Positions 33,660 to 44,530 of a DNA stretch of 64,000 nt are shown here, piece after piece. The stretch covers positions 1,059,880,423 through 1,059,944,422 of the forward strand of contig NC_090443.1 in assembly GCF_031143425.1 (NCBI RefSeq). Reading direction: 5' to 3'. The position numbers and the translations under genes were made by a program. The notes beneath the pieces were generated by a model, which was not told the DNA's origin, did no database searches, and was given only the letters and a program-made list of their open reading frames with translations. The stretch's first letter is position 1. The number at the start of each line of letters is the position of its first letter. Source of the DNA: Pleurodeles waltl (Eukaryota; Chordata; Amphibia; Caudata; Salamandridae).

Positions 33660-34099
33660 TGTCGCTTCCAGACTGAGGTCACAGCAGCACTTGCAGTGTA
33701 GGTCCTCTCCTGTCGAAGGTCAGGTATCAAATGAGTGAACAGACAGAAAATGGTGGTCACTTCTGCGGCGTCGTCATTGGCTCCTGGGACCCATAGGATC
33801 CAATGTTAACCAATGCAGGATTGCGCCGCGGTCTTCGTCCGCCTACCGCAACGGTGTACAACGCCAGCGCAGTTACCTCATATCCCCTTGTCCCACCTTA
33901 CAGGTCAGGCAGCCGCCATTTCATGGGGCCACATGGCATTAATAATAACCGTGTCACACCTATCTTGGCCTTGCATACACACAGTGACAGGCACATTGCG
34001 GGTTAACAAATGTGTGAAAAATAAATTTTTGTTATACCTCAGTGTTTGGCTGACGCTCTGCTCGCTGTTCTCATCCATAGGGCACGTCCGCTGGGGCAG

Positions 34100-34730
34100 G
34101 TGATGAGATGGTGGCATCCTCCGGTGTACAGACCGCTGGTGGTCCTGGCGACAATGGAAGAAAGACACGTAATAGTCACCTACAGACTTGATTGTGCAAC
34201 AATCCTGGAACTGTGTGCCCAGTTGGAGACAGACCTGATGTCAGCAATCCGCCATCCCACAGGGATCCCCCTCTAGTGCAGGTCCTGTCAGTACTCCATT
34301 TCCTGGCAAGTGGGTCTTTTCAAACTACAGTGGCCATTGCATCAGGATATCCCAGCCTATGTTCTCCAACGTGTTGTCCAGAGTGTTGTCTGCCCTGCTG
34401 AAACACATGCACACCTACATAGTGTTGCCTCAGGTGGAGGATTTGCCTACAATGAAAGATGACTTCTATGCCCTGGGACATATCCCTAAAATCATAGGTG
34501 CCATTGATGGGACACATGTGGCCTTGGTACCCCCCGCAGGAGTGAACAGGTGTACAGAAACCTGAAGAGCTAACATTCTATGAATGTGCAGATGGTGTGT
34601 TTGGCCGACCAGTACATCTCCCATGTGAATGGCAAGTTTCCTGGATCAGTGCAAGATGCCTAAATTCTGAGGAATAGCAGCATCTCTTATGTGATGGGGC
34701 AACTCCAGAGGTACCATGTGTGGTTAACAG
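34100..34730 (+). pseudogene. Harbinger B transposase, main exon
   Basis: PIF/Harbinger DDE transposase. Motifs in order: YRLDCATILELCAQLETDL (about 34181-34238), VLSVLHFLASGSFQTTVAIA (about 34280-34340), MFSNVLSRVLSALLKHMH, FYALGHIPKIIGAIDGTHVA with the first catalytic Asp (about 34468-34525), and MNVQMVCLADQYISHVNGKF. The exon ends at donor GTGAGGAC (34731). At least two frameshifts (about 34275 and 34350) and stops (for example near 34663) break it. The N-terminal boundary is uncertain; an acceptor may lie at 34098-34102. The same region of element A is 16565-16939. Confidence 0.85.
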
Positions 34731-34829
34731 GTGAGGACAAGGACCCTATACCCTGTGAATAGTTGTATGGGTCTGGGGTTGTCCCTAAGGGTTGGTGTGT
34801 GTCTAACAGTTGTCCCTCGACATTTGCAG

Positions 34830-35042
34830 GTGACTCTGTGTACCCCAACCTGTCATGGCTACTGAGAAGGTGTGCCAGATCATCGTGGCCTGCTGTATAC
34901 TGCACAACCTGCCTTTGCAATGACAGGTGCCTTTTCTGGAGGTCTTGTGGCAGCTGGGGAGCCTGTGGACAGTGAAGAAGAGGAGGCAGAAGAAGAGGAT
35001 ATCGACAACAGAAACAACGTTATCCAGCAATACTTCCAGTGA
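34830..35042 (+). pseudogene. Harbinger B transposase, last exon with internal deletion
   Basis: Follows acceptor CATTTGCAG (34829) and starts GDSVYPNLSWLL, the second catalytic Asp region. Directly after WLL the sequence jumps to KVCQIIVACCILHNL, in another frame, which is the terminal helix normally found far downstream. The intervening segment, which in this superfamily carries the last catalytic Glu, is gone. The end is an acidic tail (SEEEEAEEED-like) and stop TGA at 35040. The copy therefore cannot encode a working transposase. Confidence 0.82.
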
Positions 35043-35549
35043 GACACAGGTAAGAAGATTTCACTGCCTCACACATCTCATACTATTGTTTGAGGTATCA
35101 TAAGTCTGTCCTTTTCACTCAGTGTATGAACCCTGCTTGTCACTTTGCCTTTCCGTTTAACAGATGTGGGTCCCACTTTGTAACCTCTGCTATATTTCCT
35201 CCAGCCCTACAGCTGTGTTTCATTGGTATGTGGACAATTAAATTGACATTGCTATATTCCATAGTTATTGCAATTACACATTTGGGAAAGCATAGACTGA
35301 CTCCAGATTGTTTTGTGATTCAAGGATGTTTATTTCTGTGCAAATACGTGGAGGGGGTTGTAAAATGGTCAGGGGTGATGGTGGAGGAATGTCCACGGCA
35401 GAGTCCAGTCTATTTGTTTCACAGGTGCATTGTCCAAAGGGGCATAGGAAGTGGAGCTAGGGCAGTTGATGGATGGACAGGGTGACAAAGTGGGACAGAA
35501 GGATGACATTCAGGGGGTCTCATTTCCTGGTAGGGGTCTTGGCATTGTT
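35043..35549. other. Element B spacer between converging transposase and Myb-2 ends
   Basis: No gene recognised. It would hold the 3' untranslated regions of two converging genes. A minus-strand AATAAACATC-like signal lies near 35320-35335. Confidence 0.5.
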
Positions 35550-36342
35550 CTATGTCTTTGTCCTGGATCTCAGGGACTGTTTGCGGGGTGGTTCTCCATC
35601 TGCAGGGGGTGGGGTGCTGGTGTCGTGATCCTGTGGTGGTGCCTCCTGTCCACTAGCCCTGGCAGAGGTGGTTGGCTGTTCATCATCCAGGCTAGTGTTA
35701 GGGGCCCCTTGTTGTGCCACAGTGTCCCTCCTGGTGTTTACAAGTTCCTTCAGCACTCCTACAATGGTGACCAGGGTGGTGTTGATGGACTTAAGTTCCT
35801 CCCTGATCCCCAGATACTTTTCCTCTTACAGCCGCTGGTCTCCTGAAACTTGGCCAGTACCGTTGCCATCGTCTCCTGGGAATGATGGTATGCTCCCATG
35901 TTGTTGGAGAGGGCCTCGTGGAGAGTGGGTTCCCTGGGCCTGTCCTCCCCCTGTCGCACAGCAGTCCTCCCAGTTCCCCTGTTTTCCTGTGCCTCTGTTC
36001 CCTGAACCGTGTGCCCACTGACACTGCCCCCAGGTCCCTGATTTTCTTGGGGTGGTGGTGTTGCCTGGGTTCCCTGTAGTGGTGGACACACTGCTGCTTG
36101 ACGTGTCCTGGGGACAGAGGGATGGCCCCGCTGGGTGGGTGCTGTGCTGGTGTTTCCTGAGGGGGGAGGCTCTGTGGTGGCATGTGCCAGTGTCAGGAGA
36201 ACCGACTGTCCCGAGGTCCCAGATGGGCCGGGCTGGTCATCTTGAACCAGTTGGACAGAGCTGCTGTCATCATTGTGGGCCTCTTCTGTGGGGGGAGTGG
36301 ACATGTCTGGAACGTCCTGTCCGGTGACGTTGGGTAGGGGTC
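35550..36342 (-). pseudogene. Harbinger B Myb-type protein 2, last exon
   Basis: Starts after acceptor TACACTCCTGCAG (36343). The first part, open to 35759, is Pro/Ser/Thr/Gly-rich with an acidic start and then a heptad-like helix (ALSNNMGAYHHSQETMATVL). A frameshift near 35825 moves the frame to one that reads EELKSINTTLVTIVGVLKEL, a likely coiled-coil, then a Ser/Pro-rich stretch and a basic end RKQSLRSRTKT with the stop at 35550. Coiled coil plus basic tail would suit dimerisation and nuclear localisation (inference). No similarity to the Myb-1 tail is visible. Element A lacks this exon. Confidence 0.65.
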
Positions 36343-36664
36343 CTGCAGGAGTGTAAAGGCATGATTATTGCATCTGTGTGTGCCATCGTGTGCAATGGGT
36401 GGGTGACCCTGTACTCCAGTGCTTGCATTCGTGTCTAGGACCTTGTGTGATAATTGGTTTGGGGTCTCTGTGGGTATCTGTAGTGGGCATGCTTTGGTGA
36501 TGGGTGTCCATGCTTTGGTGTTGCATGCAGGGCTTGGTGTTGGGATGGGTGGGTTGTGATAGTGGGACATTTGTGAGGTGTTGGAGTGATGGGGGTGAGG
36601 GTGAGGGTGGGGTATGTGATAGCATGCAGGTAGGGCGGGGGATGTAAGTTAAGATCTGGCTTAC

Positions 36665-37038
36665 CAGAGTCCATTCCTCCTGCTACTCCTGAAAGGCACT
36701 CAGGATGCAGTATAGCCAAGACTTGCTACTCCCATGTTGTTAGTTGTGGGGGGGGAGGTGGGGGTCTGCCGCCAGTCCTCTGTACTGCAATCTGGTGTCT
36801 TTAGACCATGGAACCCACCTTCCCCCATAGGTCGTTCCACCTCTTCCTGATGTCATCCCGTGTTCTTGGATGCTGTCCCAATGCGTTGACCCTGTCTACG
36901 ATTCTGCTCCATAGCTCCATCTTCCTAGCAATGGAGGTGTGCTGCACCTGTGATCCGAATAGCTGTGGCTCTACCTGACGATTTCCTCCACCATGACCCT
37001 GAGCTCCTCCTCAGAGAACCTGGGGTGTCGTTGAGTGG
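36665..37038 (-). pseudogene. Harbinger B Myb-type protein 2, first recognised exon
   Basis: Minus-strand translation: RFSEEELRVMVEEIV, then after a one-base deletion EPQLFGSQVQHTSIARKMEL, WSRIVDRVNALGQ and RDDIRKRWNDLWGKV, ending at donor GTAAGC (36664 downward). Spaced tryptophans and the basic 'IRKRWNDLW' helix mark a Myb/SANT- or MADF-like DNA-binding domain, clearly different in sequence from Myb-1 exon 2 (CRKRWEDIRHW). The frameshift near 36978 and stops near 36796 and 36733 disable it. Upstream coding sequence may have been cut off by the SINE that starts at about 37058. Confidence 0.72.
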
Positions 37039-37057
37039 AGTGGAGGTGAGTGGAGAA

Positions 37058-37391
37058 GTGTGGCTCAAAGGTTAGAGCGGCAGACCCTGATGCAGAAATC
37101 TGGCCTGGGACCAGGGTTCAATTCCCACCTCAGCATGTCTTGGGCTCAATTTCCTCGGACCTGATAATTCTCGCATCGGTGCCTAATCTAATTCATGGGT
37201 CCCACTCTGTAACTCTGGGCAATAGCTTGCTTAATCTCCACAAGGGCCCCAACAGCGCTGGGATGCCTGGCTTCACCTTGGAGGTTGCCCAGGAGTGGGC
37301 ACCTCACAGGGAAAAGTCAGGAGGGGTTCCACAGCGGTATGTGTACAGCGCCTTGATACCCTAACGGGTGAGTAGTGCACTATACAAGTAT
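37058..37391 (+). mobile_element. tRNA-derived SINE with an L2-type 3' tail
   Basis: Box A-like TGGCTCAAAGGTTAGAGCGG (37061-37080) and box B-like GGGTTCAATTCCC (37114-37126) make an RNA polymerase III promoter of tRNA type. The 3' end, AGCGCCTTGATACCCTAACG and GGTGAGTAGTGCACTA (about 37347-37383), matches the 3' tails of the L2-type LINEs at 42303 and 46247 on the opposite strand (AGCGCCTTGAGACCC...GGTGAGTAG). Sharing a tail with a LINE is how such SINEs borrow its reverse transcriptase. It is inserted beside the Myb-2 exon of element B. It is not a functional tRNA gene, since no acceptor stem closes. Confidence 0.85.
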
Positions 37392-37690
37392 GAAGTTTGT
37401 GGTGTGGGTGATGTGTGAGGTGGTGCCAGTTGGGAAGTGTTTGTGTGTGTTGTCTGAAGTGTGTGGATGGTGTTGTGTGCCTGTGGATGCTTGTGTTGTT
37501 TTGGGTGGTGTCTCTCTCTGGACTTCTTTCTCAATTTTGGTAATAAGGGTTTGTGGGTGATGTGGGTGTGTGTTTTATATTGTATTGGGTGTGTGGGAGT
37601 GGTGTGTATATGTGTATCAGGTGTGTGTATTTTGAATTGTCCAATGTGGTTGTGTTTTGTATGTGTGTGTGTATTTTGAGAGAGGCAGTG
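37392..37690. repeat. GT-rich tract near the right end of Harbinger B
   Basis: Interrupted TGTGTG/GGTGTG sequence giving spurious frames, parallel to 20455-20800 in element A. Confidence 0.8.
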
Positions 37691-37971
37691 TGTACCGCCA
37701 ATGGTTTACCACGGTTGAAAGACCGCCGCGTGGATTCGTGGGTCGTGATAGTGTGGGCGTATTCCTGTTGGCGTGACAGTGGAGGTTTTGTTATCGCCAG
37801 TTTATCGCTGACCTTTGGTGTGGCGGACTTGTGTGGGTGTCTGGATTTTGGCGGATTCCGGGCTGTGGGTTGTAATAGCCGTAGCAGAATTCCGCTGCCG
37901 CAGCGGTGTATTGGTGGTCTTCTGCACGGCGGTAAGCAGGAGTTACCACCAGTGTTGTATTGAGGGCCATA

Positions 37972-38399
37972 ATGTCAAAAAAGGACTAGGATGATGTGAT
38001 TGTGGGGCAAAAGAGGGTAGGGTGTTGCCACAGGTGTTTCTTCCAAATCTACCTCCTTTAAACTACAGTGTTACTTATCTTAGTCAAGACTGCATGACAC
38101 GTCGTAGAGGTACCCACTAATTTCTTCCCTGCTTCCCTTTTATTGCCAAAAGGTTTTGCCAACTTCTTCCATGGGGACAATTTGTTCACATCTAAATAGA
38201 TCTTACTCAGATGCCTCAATGCTGCTCTTATGTTTATGTTTGAGTTCTATTATGCATTTTTTTCTAGATGGATTGAAGCATACTGTAGTTGTAAATCTTC
38301 CAGGAATAAGAATCACAAATGGATAACTTGTAGACTTGAGTTTAAGTTCCAGCCATCACACAACAGGTATTAGAAATAATCAAAGCATAGAGGGTTTGC
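37972..38399. other. No recognised feature
   Basis: Sequence after the element B right end. It may be the decayed 3' part of the Gypsy element that follows on the minus strand. Confidence 0.4.
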
Positions 38400-39680
38400 C
38401 CTAGTTCATAGCAGCACAATCCCACAATCCTAGACACCACACCATTTTCCCTTTATCAAATCACCCTCACCTGACTACAACAAAAACAAGAAATGGGAAT
38501 GAAAAAAAGAGAGATGACAGGGCACAAGAAAAGAAAGTACTACCGTAGAAAACCAAATATGATCACATAGCTTTCTTGGACACAGTGCTATGGTTCAAAT
38601 TCTAGATGCATCCATCCTGCAATTTAACATCTCCTTCGAACATTTTTACAAGAGGAGCTTTAAACTTGGAATCACCAACTAAGCATTTATTTTTTCACCA
38701 TCACCCATCACCACCAGCAACAGTAGTATTGCATTTGCCATAATACATTTTTCTATTCACTTGTGTTTCAATTTCCTTGCACAGCTACCTATTCACTTCC
38801 TCTTTGTCCACTTGTTCCCTTTTCAGCAACCCAAGAATGACACAACAATATACTTGATTTGCCGGAGACGTTCATGTGTCATAGTCCCAGATGAAGACTG
38901 AACCTGTACCCCTCAATTCTCTTATAAATCTTACCCCTTCAGCCCTTTTTAGCACTTTGTGATATTTATACACACTCTTTCAAAGTTCTCATAAACGTTC
39001 AATGTTGCTGTTATTTTGTGGATGATACAAGTTTAATTGTAGACAATGCCACACTGCATTAAGAAATATTCCATGACTTTAGAAGTCAACTGAAACTCAT
39101 TGCCTGTTAAAACATCTCTGGAATACTATGCCCGGAGACCACTTGACTCATAACCTTGTTGACTAAATGAATAGACATGTCCTTGATGACCTTCTCTGAA
39201 TCAGCCAACCATTCATCCTGAGATATACATACTTCTGTAACCAGACACACTCTCACATTATCATTTGCTTACCACTCAGCACTGCCTTCTTCCATTGAGG
39301 AAATAACCATTTCCCCATCATAAGAGGCAGTCAGTGGCTTTTCTTGTCAGCCCTTGAATGGAATTTACGGAAACATGGTAGTCCTGTTATGCCAGTATCC
39401 ACCTGCAAATCATTAAAGAGACTGCACCAAGACCCTTTTCATTGAAAATCCCATGTAAAGGTACCTTAAAGCAAACTCCTAGTTGCTTATATTTCTTACC
39501 AGCCCAGGGTACCACTAACTATTCCTCCTCAGTAGCAGAATAATGTTGTCGTGAAAGCCACTGTGACCACACCGTCATTGTGTACTTGTTTTAGAACAGC
39601 ACTTAAGCCTACATCACTGGAATCCATGTTCAGGCCAAAAGCAGACCAGACATAAAGCTCTGCTGATGTTGTGCCGAAGA
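38400..39680 (-). pseudogene. Decayed Gypsy pol: RNase H then integrase
   Basis: Read on the minus strand with many shifts. Near 39640-39540 an RNase H start resembles 'NMDSSDVGLSAVLKQ' followed by a broken 'HYSATEEE'. Near 39060-38980 an integrase core segment resembles 'EYFLMQCGIV' followed by 'HPQNN'-type text and 'NIERL', matching the end of Gypsy integrase cores (DNGPQF to ERLNR). A basic C-terminal region follows. This is the downstream continuation of the RT remnant at 41216-41560, separated by an L2 insertion. Confidence 0.6.
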
Positions 39681-39689
39681 AAGTTGAGT

Positions 39690-41215
39690 TTTAATAGAAC
39701 GAATGAATGAATGATGTACATTTATAGAGCACAACTGTCACTCAGAAGCGCATCCTGTTGTGATACTAAAAACTACTACAACTTCCTAAGGAGAAAAGTT
39801 AACTAGCATTAAATTAGCAAACTTCAAAGTGAATCTGGGGCTTGAAAGAGACAGGTTTTTGATTCTTTTAAAAGTTACTTCAAATTCAATGGAACACAGT
39901 ACGAGGAAGCAGGTTCCATGCTTAGGAACCTAATACTGCAAATGACTTTCCGCCTTGAGATTTCAATCAGAAAGAAGGTGGCTTCAGAAGGTTCTCAGAG
40001 GACTTTGGGGCAAATAGTGACAGATCTGGTCTTTAAGGTATTTTTGTCCGGTGGTTTTTGGAAGCTCTATAAAATCATCTAAAGTATTTTAAATAGGATC
40101 CTTTTGTGAATTGGAAACAGGTGCAATATGTTAAGAGCAGCTGATGCACAACTCTGCCGAGAGAGTTGTAGAACCAGTTTGGCAGCTGCATTCTGTACAA
40201 TCTTGTGTTTATGGATCAGACATTTAATTAGGCTAACATAAAGACTATTACAATACTCTAATCTCAAGGAAATAAGAGCAAAGGCCACAGTTTTCCTGGC
40301 AGCCAGAGGGTAAAAGATGTTTCTCAAAGTTTTTATGAGTTTAAGACACATGCATTTTTTGCAACTATTACAGTGTCAGGGAGAGGAGAAGCCACATTTG
40401 CCCACCATTTTGTGGGGGGAAAACAGTTGAATTTGCCAAAAAAAAAAGTATTTCTGCCTTTTCAGAATTATATTTAAGATGGTTATTTTGCATCCACAGG
40501 ATGATGTCGGCCAGGCAGTTCCGCAAATTTGTTTTTATCTAGAGACAGAACTAATTGGGTGTCAATGGCATATGATGTGGTTGCAATCTCATGTGGGCAG
40601 CTATTGAGATAAGAGGATTCATAGAAATGTTAAAAAGAGCAGGGCTCAAAGGAGAGCCCTGAGGCACACCCATCATGACGTGTTTTGCTGGTAACAAAAA
40701 TTGTACAAGAGATACTGCCTTCTGGAGATCAAAAATAATTTTAACCAAGCTAATTACGAAATTCTGCTTACGCTGCAATAGAATGTCGTGCTAGATGATA
40801 TGCAGCTAGATCTAATATCAGCACAGCATTATTTCTTGAGTCAAGCATCATTTTAAATGTTTCTCAGACTTCAAGAAGTGCTGACTCGGTTTCATGCTTG
40901 GCCCTAAAGGCAGATTGTTGAGTGTATATTAAATTGGAACTCTCAAGAAAAGTCATAAGTTGTTGATTGACATTTTTTCCAGAATTTTACTTAGCATTGG
41001 AAAAAGGGAGATGGGCCTTAGAGTGGAAAGAGTGGCCGGGCCCATCATGGATTTCTTTTGTAAGGGCTTTCCATCGTGTCATGCAATTCTCCCTAAAAGT
41101 TGTGTAATTATGTGCAACAGATTTTATGCCCCTTGAATAAATCACAAATAAAACATCCCAAAGAATGTTTGAGCATCTTCCTTTATTTTTCTGGACAATT
41201 TCAACCAATTATTTT
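39690..41215 (-). mobile_element. 5'-truncated L2-type LINE inserted in the Gypsy remnant
   Basis: The minus strand encodes the later part of a non-LTR reverse transcriptase with stops: QSAFRAKHETESALLEV (about 40930-40880), MMGVPQGSPLSPALFNI (about 40672-40622; the GVPQGSPLSP motif precedes the catalytic core of this LINE group), then RLEYCNSLYVSLIKC and NAAAKLVLQLSRQ in a 90-codon frame at 40351-40079, the L2-type C-terminal segment. The 3' end is an ATTCATTC-type short tandem at 39696-39710 preceded by a CTCTATAAATGTA-type tail. The missing 5' end is typical of target-primed insertion. The flanking Gypsy pieces are in the same orientation. Confidence 0.8.
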
Positions 41216-41560
41216 CTGAGACAAATACCATTTTCTAAGGCTATCTGCCCAGGAAAATTCAACTTAGAGCAGTCAGACCTACATTTCTCAGCCTCCAAAA
41301 TCATACCATGTTTCCTAAGTACATAAAGCACCCTCTTCACTCTACCACTGCATTCCTTCAATTGCAGACTTTTTCATTGCACCTCTTGCCCACAAGTTCT
41401 CTGGCAGAGTTCATCGCTATAAAACCAATTATCTAAGATTTGCTGATAAGTTGGGCTTGAGTGGTGTAATTCTCTTCCTTTGGCACCCTGGTCAATTCAA
41501 GACATTCTAGATAAAAGACTAAGTTAAGTGCTTCTGAAATTATTTTAGGGCATTCCATAT
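41216..41560 (-). pseudogene. Decayed Gypsy pol: end of reverse transcriptase
   Basis: The minus strand shows a thumb segment VLYVLRKHGMILEAEKC followed by LNFPGQ and then ENGICL, the Gypsy pattern 'VL..LR..GL.L...KC.F....V.FLGH.VS..GI'. A degraded 'LDDILIYS'-like text precedes it near 41420. It is cut at about 41216 by the L2 element; RNase H and integrase continue at 39680 and below. Confidence 0.62.
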
Positions 41561-42302
41561 TACTTTCTACAATTCCTCGAGTGTTTCCAGTTTTGCTTGA
41601 CTTGTACCTAAGTGATAGTTGACTCTTGAATACTACAAAAAAATTGCTGTCTCCACAGCTTCTGTTCCTGTGTCATAGCTGTGCTGCCACCAACCCAACT
41701 GAGGACTGCTAAGGTCTACAGCCTGGGTCCATCAGAGACTCAGAGAAAAACTGCACTCCAACCCTCAAGGCGATGCCTGTACCAGATCCTGGTCACCACA
41801 AGCACCATTGTGAGGTGCTGCAGACTGCTTGTACTACAAGCAAACATAAGCGACAACAGACATACAATCCAAAACGTTCCTGCATCTGCAATCAGAGGAA
41901 CTCCAGCATCTTCTGAATCACTGCATATCTGCATCACTGTACCCAGAATCAGGACAGCCTCTGATCCTGCATGTGCCATGGCCTGCCACTGCTCACCTGG
42001 ACCTGTGCATGGCTAAGGCCTGCAAACTTACTAGTTGGAAGCCTCCCAGGTGCCTTATCTACTTTGGGTCTGCTTAGCCCACTTCGCAGAAATCCTGATG
42101 GGTTGGCTCACCATGTGGTTGTGTCTGAGGGGGTAGGTGGTTGGACATGAAGCAACCATCTCACTAGGTCAACTCTCAAACCAAAATGTGAATTTCATCC
42201 AACAAGTGGATTTTGCCCTCATTAATACACCTTGCGGATATTGCTCATGGACAAGCCTGTGACACTGTAAACAGCAAAATCTTCATGGTCCTTTCCTTCC
42301 AA
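41561..42302. other. No recognised feature
   Basis: Frames of 111 (plus, 41681) and 79 codons (minus, 41740) overlap each other and match nothing known to me. The region may be further upstream Gypsy sequence on the minus strand. Confidence 0.4.
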
Positions 42303-42690
42303 CAATCAATCAATTAATCAAATAATTTCTTAAGCGCACTACTCACCCGGTAGGGTCTCAAGGCGCTGGGGGGGTAGTGGCCGGTTACTGCTCGAAAAGC
42401 CATGTTTTTAGGTGCTTTCTGAATGTTAGTAGGTCTTGGGTCTTGCGTAGGTTGGTGGGGAGGGAGTTCCAGGTCTGGGCCGCGAGGTGGGAGAAGGATC
42501 TGCCGCTGGAGGTGGTGAGTTGGGTGCAGGGGACTGTGATGGGGGACTGTGGTGGGGGCGAGGTCGGCGGAGCGGAGCTGGCAAGTATGTATGTGGAAGG
42601 TTACTCGTTTGTTGAGGTAGGCCGGTCCGGTTTCGTGGAGGGCCTTGGGAGCGTGGACAAGGACTTTGATCTGAATCAGATGTATCCAAC
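42303..42690 (-). mobile_element. L2-type LINE, 3' end only
   Basis: On the minus strand the end of the ORF reads SGRSFSHLAAQTWNSLPTNL followed by KTQDLLTFRKHLKTWLF, the standard last residues of L2-group polyproteins. The 3' untranslated tail AGCGCCTTGAGACCC...GGTGAGTAG follows and ends in an ATTGATTG-type short tandem (42303-42325). One stop precedes this segment. Everything upstream is truncated. Confidence 0.85.
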
Positions 42691-43429
42691 TCTTACACTA
42701 AATTCCCACTAGAGTTCTTATCACTCACATTTGTACATCTGACCAGCCTGAAGTCTTCTACATTTGAAGGAAACAAGCTTTGGCTTGACTCAGCATGGGC
42801 TGGTCCAGATCCTGGAATTCTACACAATTTATATCAGACATTAGACAGTCCCAGTCATTACTCTCTCCTCTATACACCAGACTGCCTGGATATGTGGGAT
42901 TCTATGGAGTGGGATGGAAAACAACAAATAGTCAAGATATGAGAAGAGGAAAAAAAACTCAGATGCTACTGCTCTAGGGTAGATGACTGAACATTTGGAA
43001 GCCCAGTGAACTGTGAGTTTACAGAATAGGATATCTACGTGTCGATAATAATGGCTGCCAAGGGTGGATAGTGTGCTTTTCCAGATAAGGAATATTATAT
43101 TATTTTCAAAATGTGTTCCTAAGCATTTTAAGTGATTTGCTCTAGATGATGGATTTGCCTTCATTGATAATTGGTCATGGTTAAAAAGAATTTTGGAAGG
43201 TTGGAGAATGAGAAATATTCAAAATACGTGATCATTTTTGTCATCCGTTTGTTGATTTCTTGTTTGTTAATCAATACTTTCTATTGAAAAAAGTATACTA
43301 TGTTGTAAAATTCACAGTTATAGTTGGCAATTCATATCAGTATGTGCTCTTTGATTAGGTTTACTCATAATGTGCTTCTAATGTACCCATCTGTACCTCT
43401 GGATCTCCCTCTTGGTGCATGTGTGTAAT
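42691..43429. other. No recognised feature
   Basis: AT-rich spacer, no family recognised. Confidence 0.45.
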
Positions 43430-44530
43430 TGACCCTTTTCATCTCAGTTGGACCTCACGCATTCCATGCTATCTCATTGCCCATGGTTCTCCCTTCTTTC
43501 TCTAATCTTGCCAGTCCATGCAATTTTAGTCACCCACTCCATATATCCTCAAATGCTTTATGACACAATCCCTTCATAGTCCGCCTTTTCAGCTGCAGTA
43601 CGCCAATTCATGTTGTGGATCCATTCTTCATGTGTTGGTGGTGATGGACTGCCCCAGTATTGTACTATGTTTTGTTTTGTCACTCTTAAGTCCATGTTGA
43701 CAATGCCTAGAACTGATTTACCACCTGATCCCAGGATTACCATGAACACTTCCAGTGTCACTGGTTCGTCTATTTCTTCATTTATCTGCTTTATCACCTT
43801 GGCCCAACAAGGACTCAGTTGTGGATAGATCCATAGTATGTTCAGGAGCATCCCCTTCAGGCCAGAGACCCTCAAGCATGTGTCTGATATAACATGAGTA
43901 AACCTGTACAGTTAGTTGTGCTCTGGTGATGTGCCTTCTACATAGGATTTTAGCTGATCCATTCTGAATCTGGATTTTACTGGTGCCTCTCTTGAGAGTT
44001 TCAAGGCACCGCTGCTTATCCTATGAGGTTGTTCCACTGGGACTTTACTTTTACAAGTTCTCTTTATGTGTGATTTATTAATGTGTGGTATATCAACAAC
44101 ATCTCTTTTTTAATTAGTCTCCAACAGTCTAATTTCTAGGTTTGAAAGAAATTTGCATTGTTTGCATTGTTTAGTTACACATAATTGTGGCATTCTGGGA
44201 TGACTTGTGGTGGATTTTGAAAGATGTCTATATATCATTTTGTAAATTGTTCCTCTTCCCTTTAGTGACAAATGTTGCTTTCCCCACTGTAGGCAGGGCA
44301 TCAAGTTATTGTTGTAAAAGTTTTAGGAGTCTGTCACCTACATCCTTTAGTGTTCTGTAAAATTCCATCAGAATGACACTTGGCATGTGAAGCTGTGTGA
44401 TGGCCGCTTTCACTTAGTGTGTCATTATTTGTTTATCCAGGTCGGCCTTTTGTTGTTTTTCCAGTTGTGACACTGTCCAGTTACAAAACCTTTCATGTCA
44501 TGTATGGAGTCTGTCAGTTTGGAGCTGTAA
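43430..44530 (-). pseudogene. L1-like LINE ORF2 remnant with internal deletion
   Basis: From right to left on the minus strand: VKAAITQLHMPSVILMEFYR followed by TLKDVGDRLLKL (about 44440-44310), the L1 pattern 'I..L...K.PGPDG...EFYK...D.L...L'. Then GKATFVTKGK. A jump follows to the C-terminal region in a 105-codon frame (43875-43558): GMLLNILWIYPQLSPCWAKV and IVQYWGSPSPPTHEEW, the L1-type 'H..W.CP....FW' and 'W.SP.PPT...W' motifs. Most of RT is missing between them. Upstream 44530-45400 may hold the decayed N-terminal part, but I could not pin down motifs there. Confidence 0.65.

Larger units (their letters stand above)
29187..37968. mobile_element. PIF/Harbinger DNA transposon, element B (8.8 kb)
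   Basis: Left end GGCCCTCATTACAACCCTGG and right end GTGTTGTATTGAGGGCC are inverted partners. ATA is duplicated at 29184-29186 and 37969-37971. Contents: transposase leader exon (29499, plus), three minisatellite blocks, Myb-type gene 1 in three exons (minus, 31531-33659), transposase body (plus, 34100-35042), Myb-type gene 2 in two exons (minus, 35550-37038), a tRNA-derived SINE and a GT-rich tract. All three genes are damaged. It is the best template for understanding the family, because it lacks the LTR insertions of element A. Confidence 0.92.

Noticed and set aside
37061..37130. Functional tRNA gene
   Set aside because: Pol III boxes are present but no acceptor stem closes, and the 3' half carries an L2-type tail, so it is a SINE.
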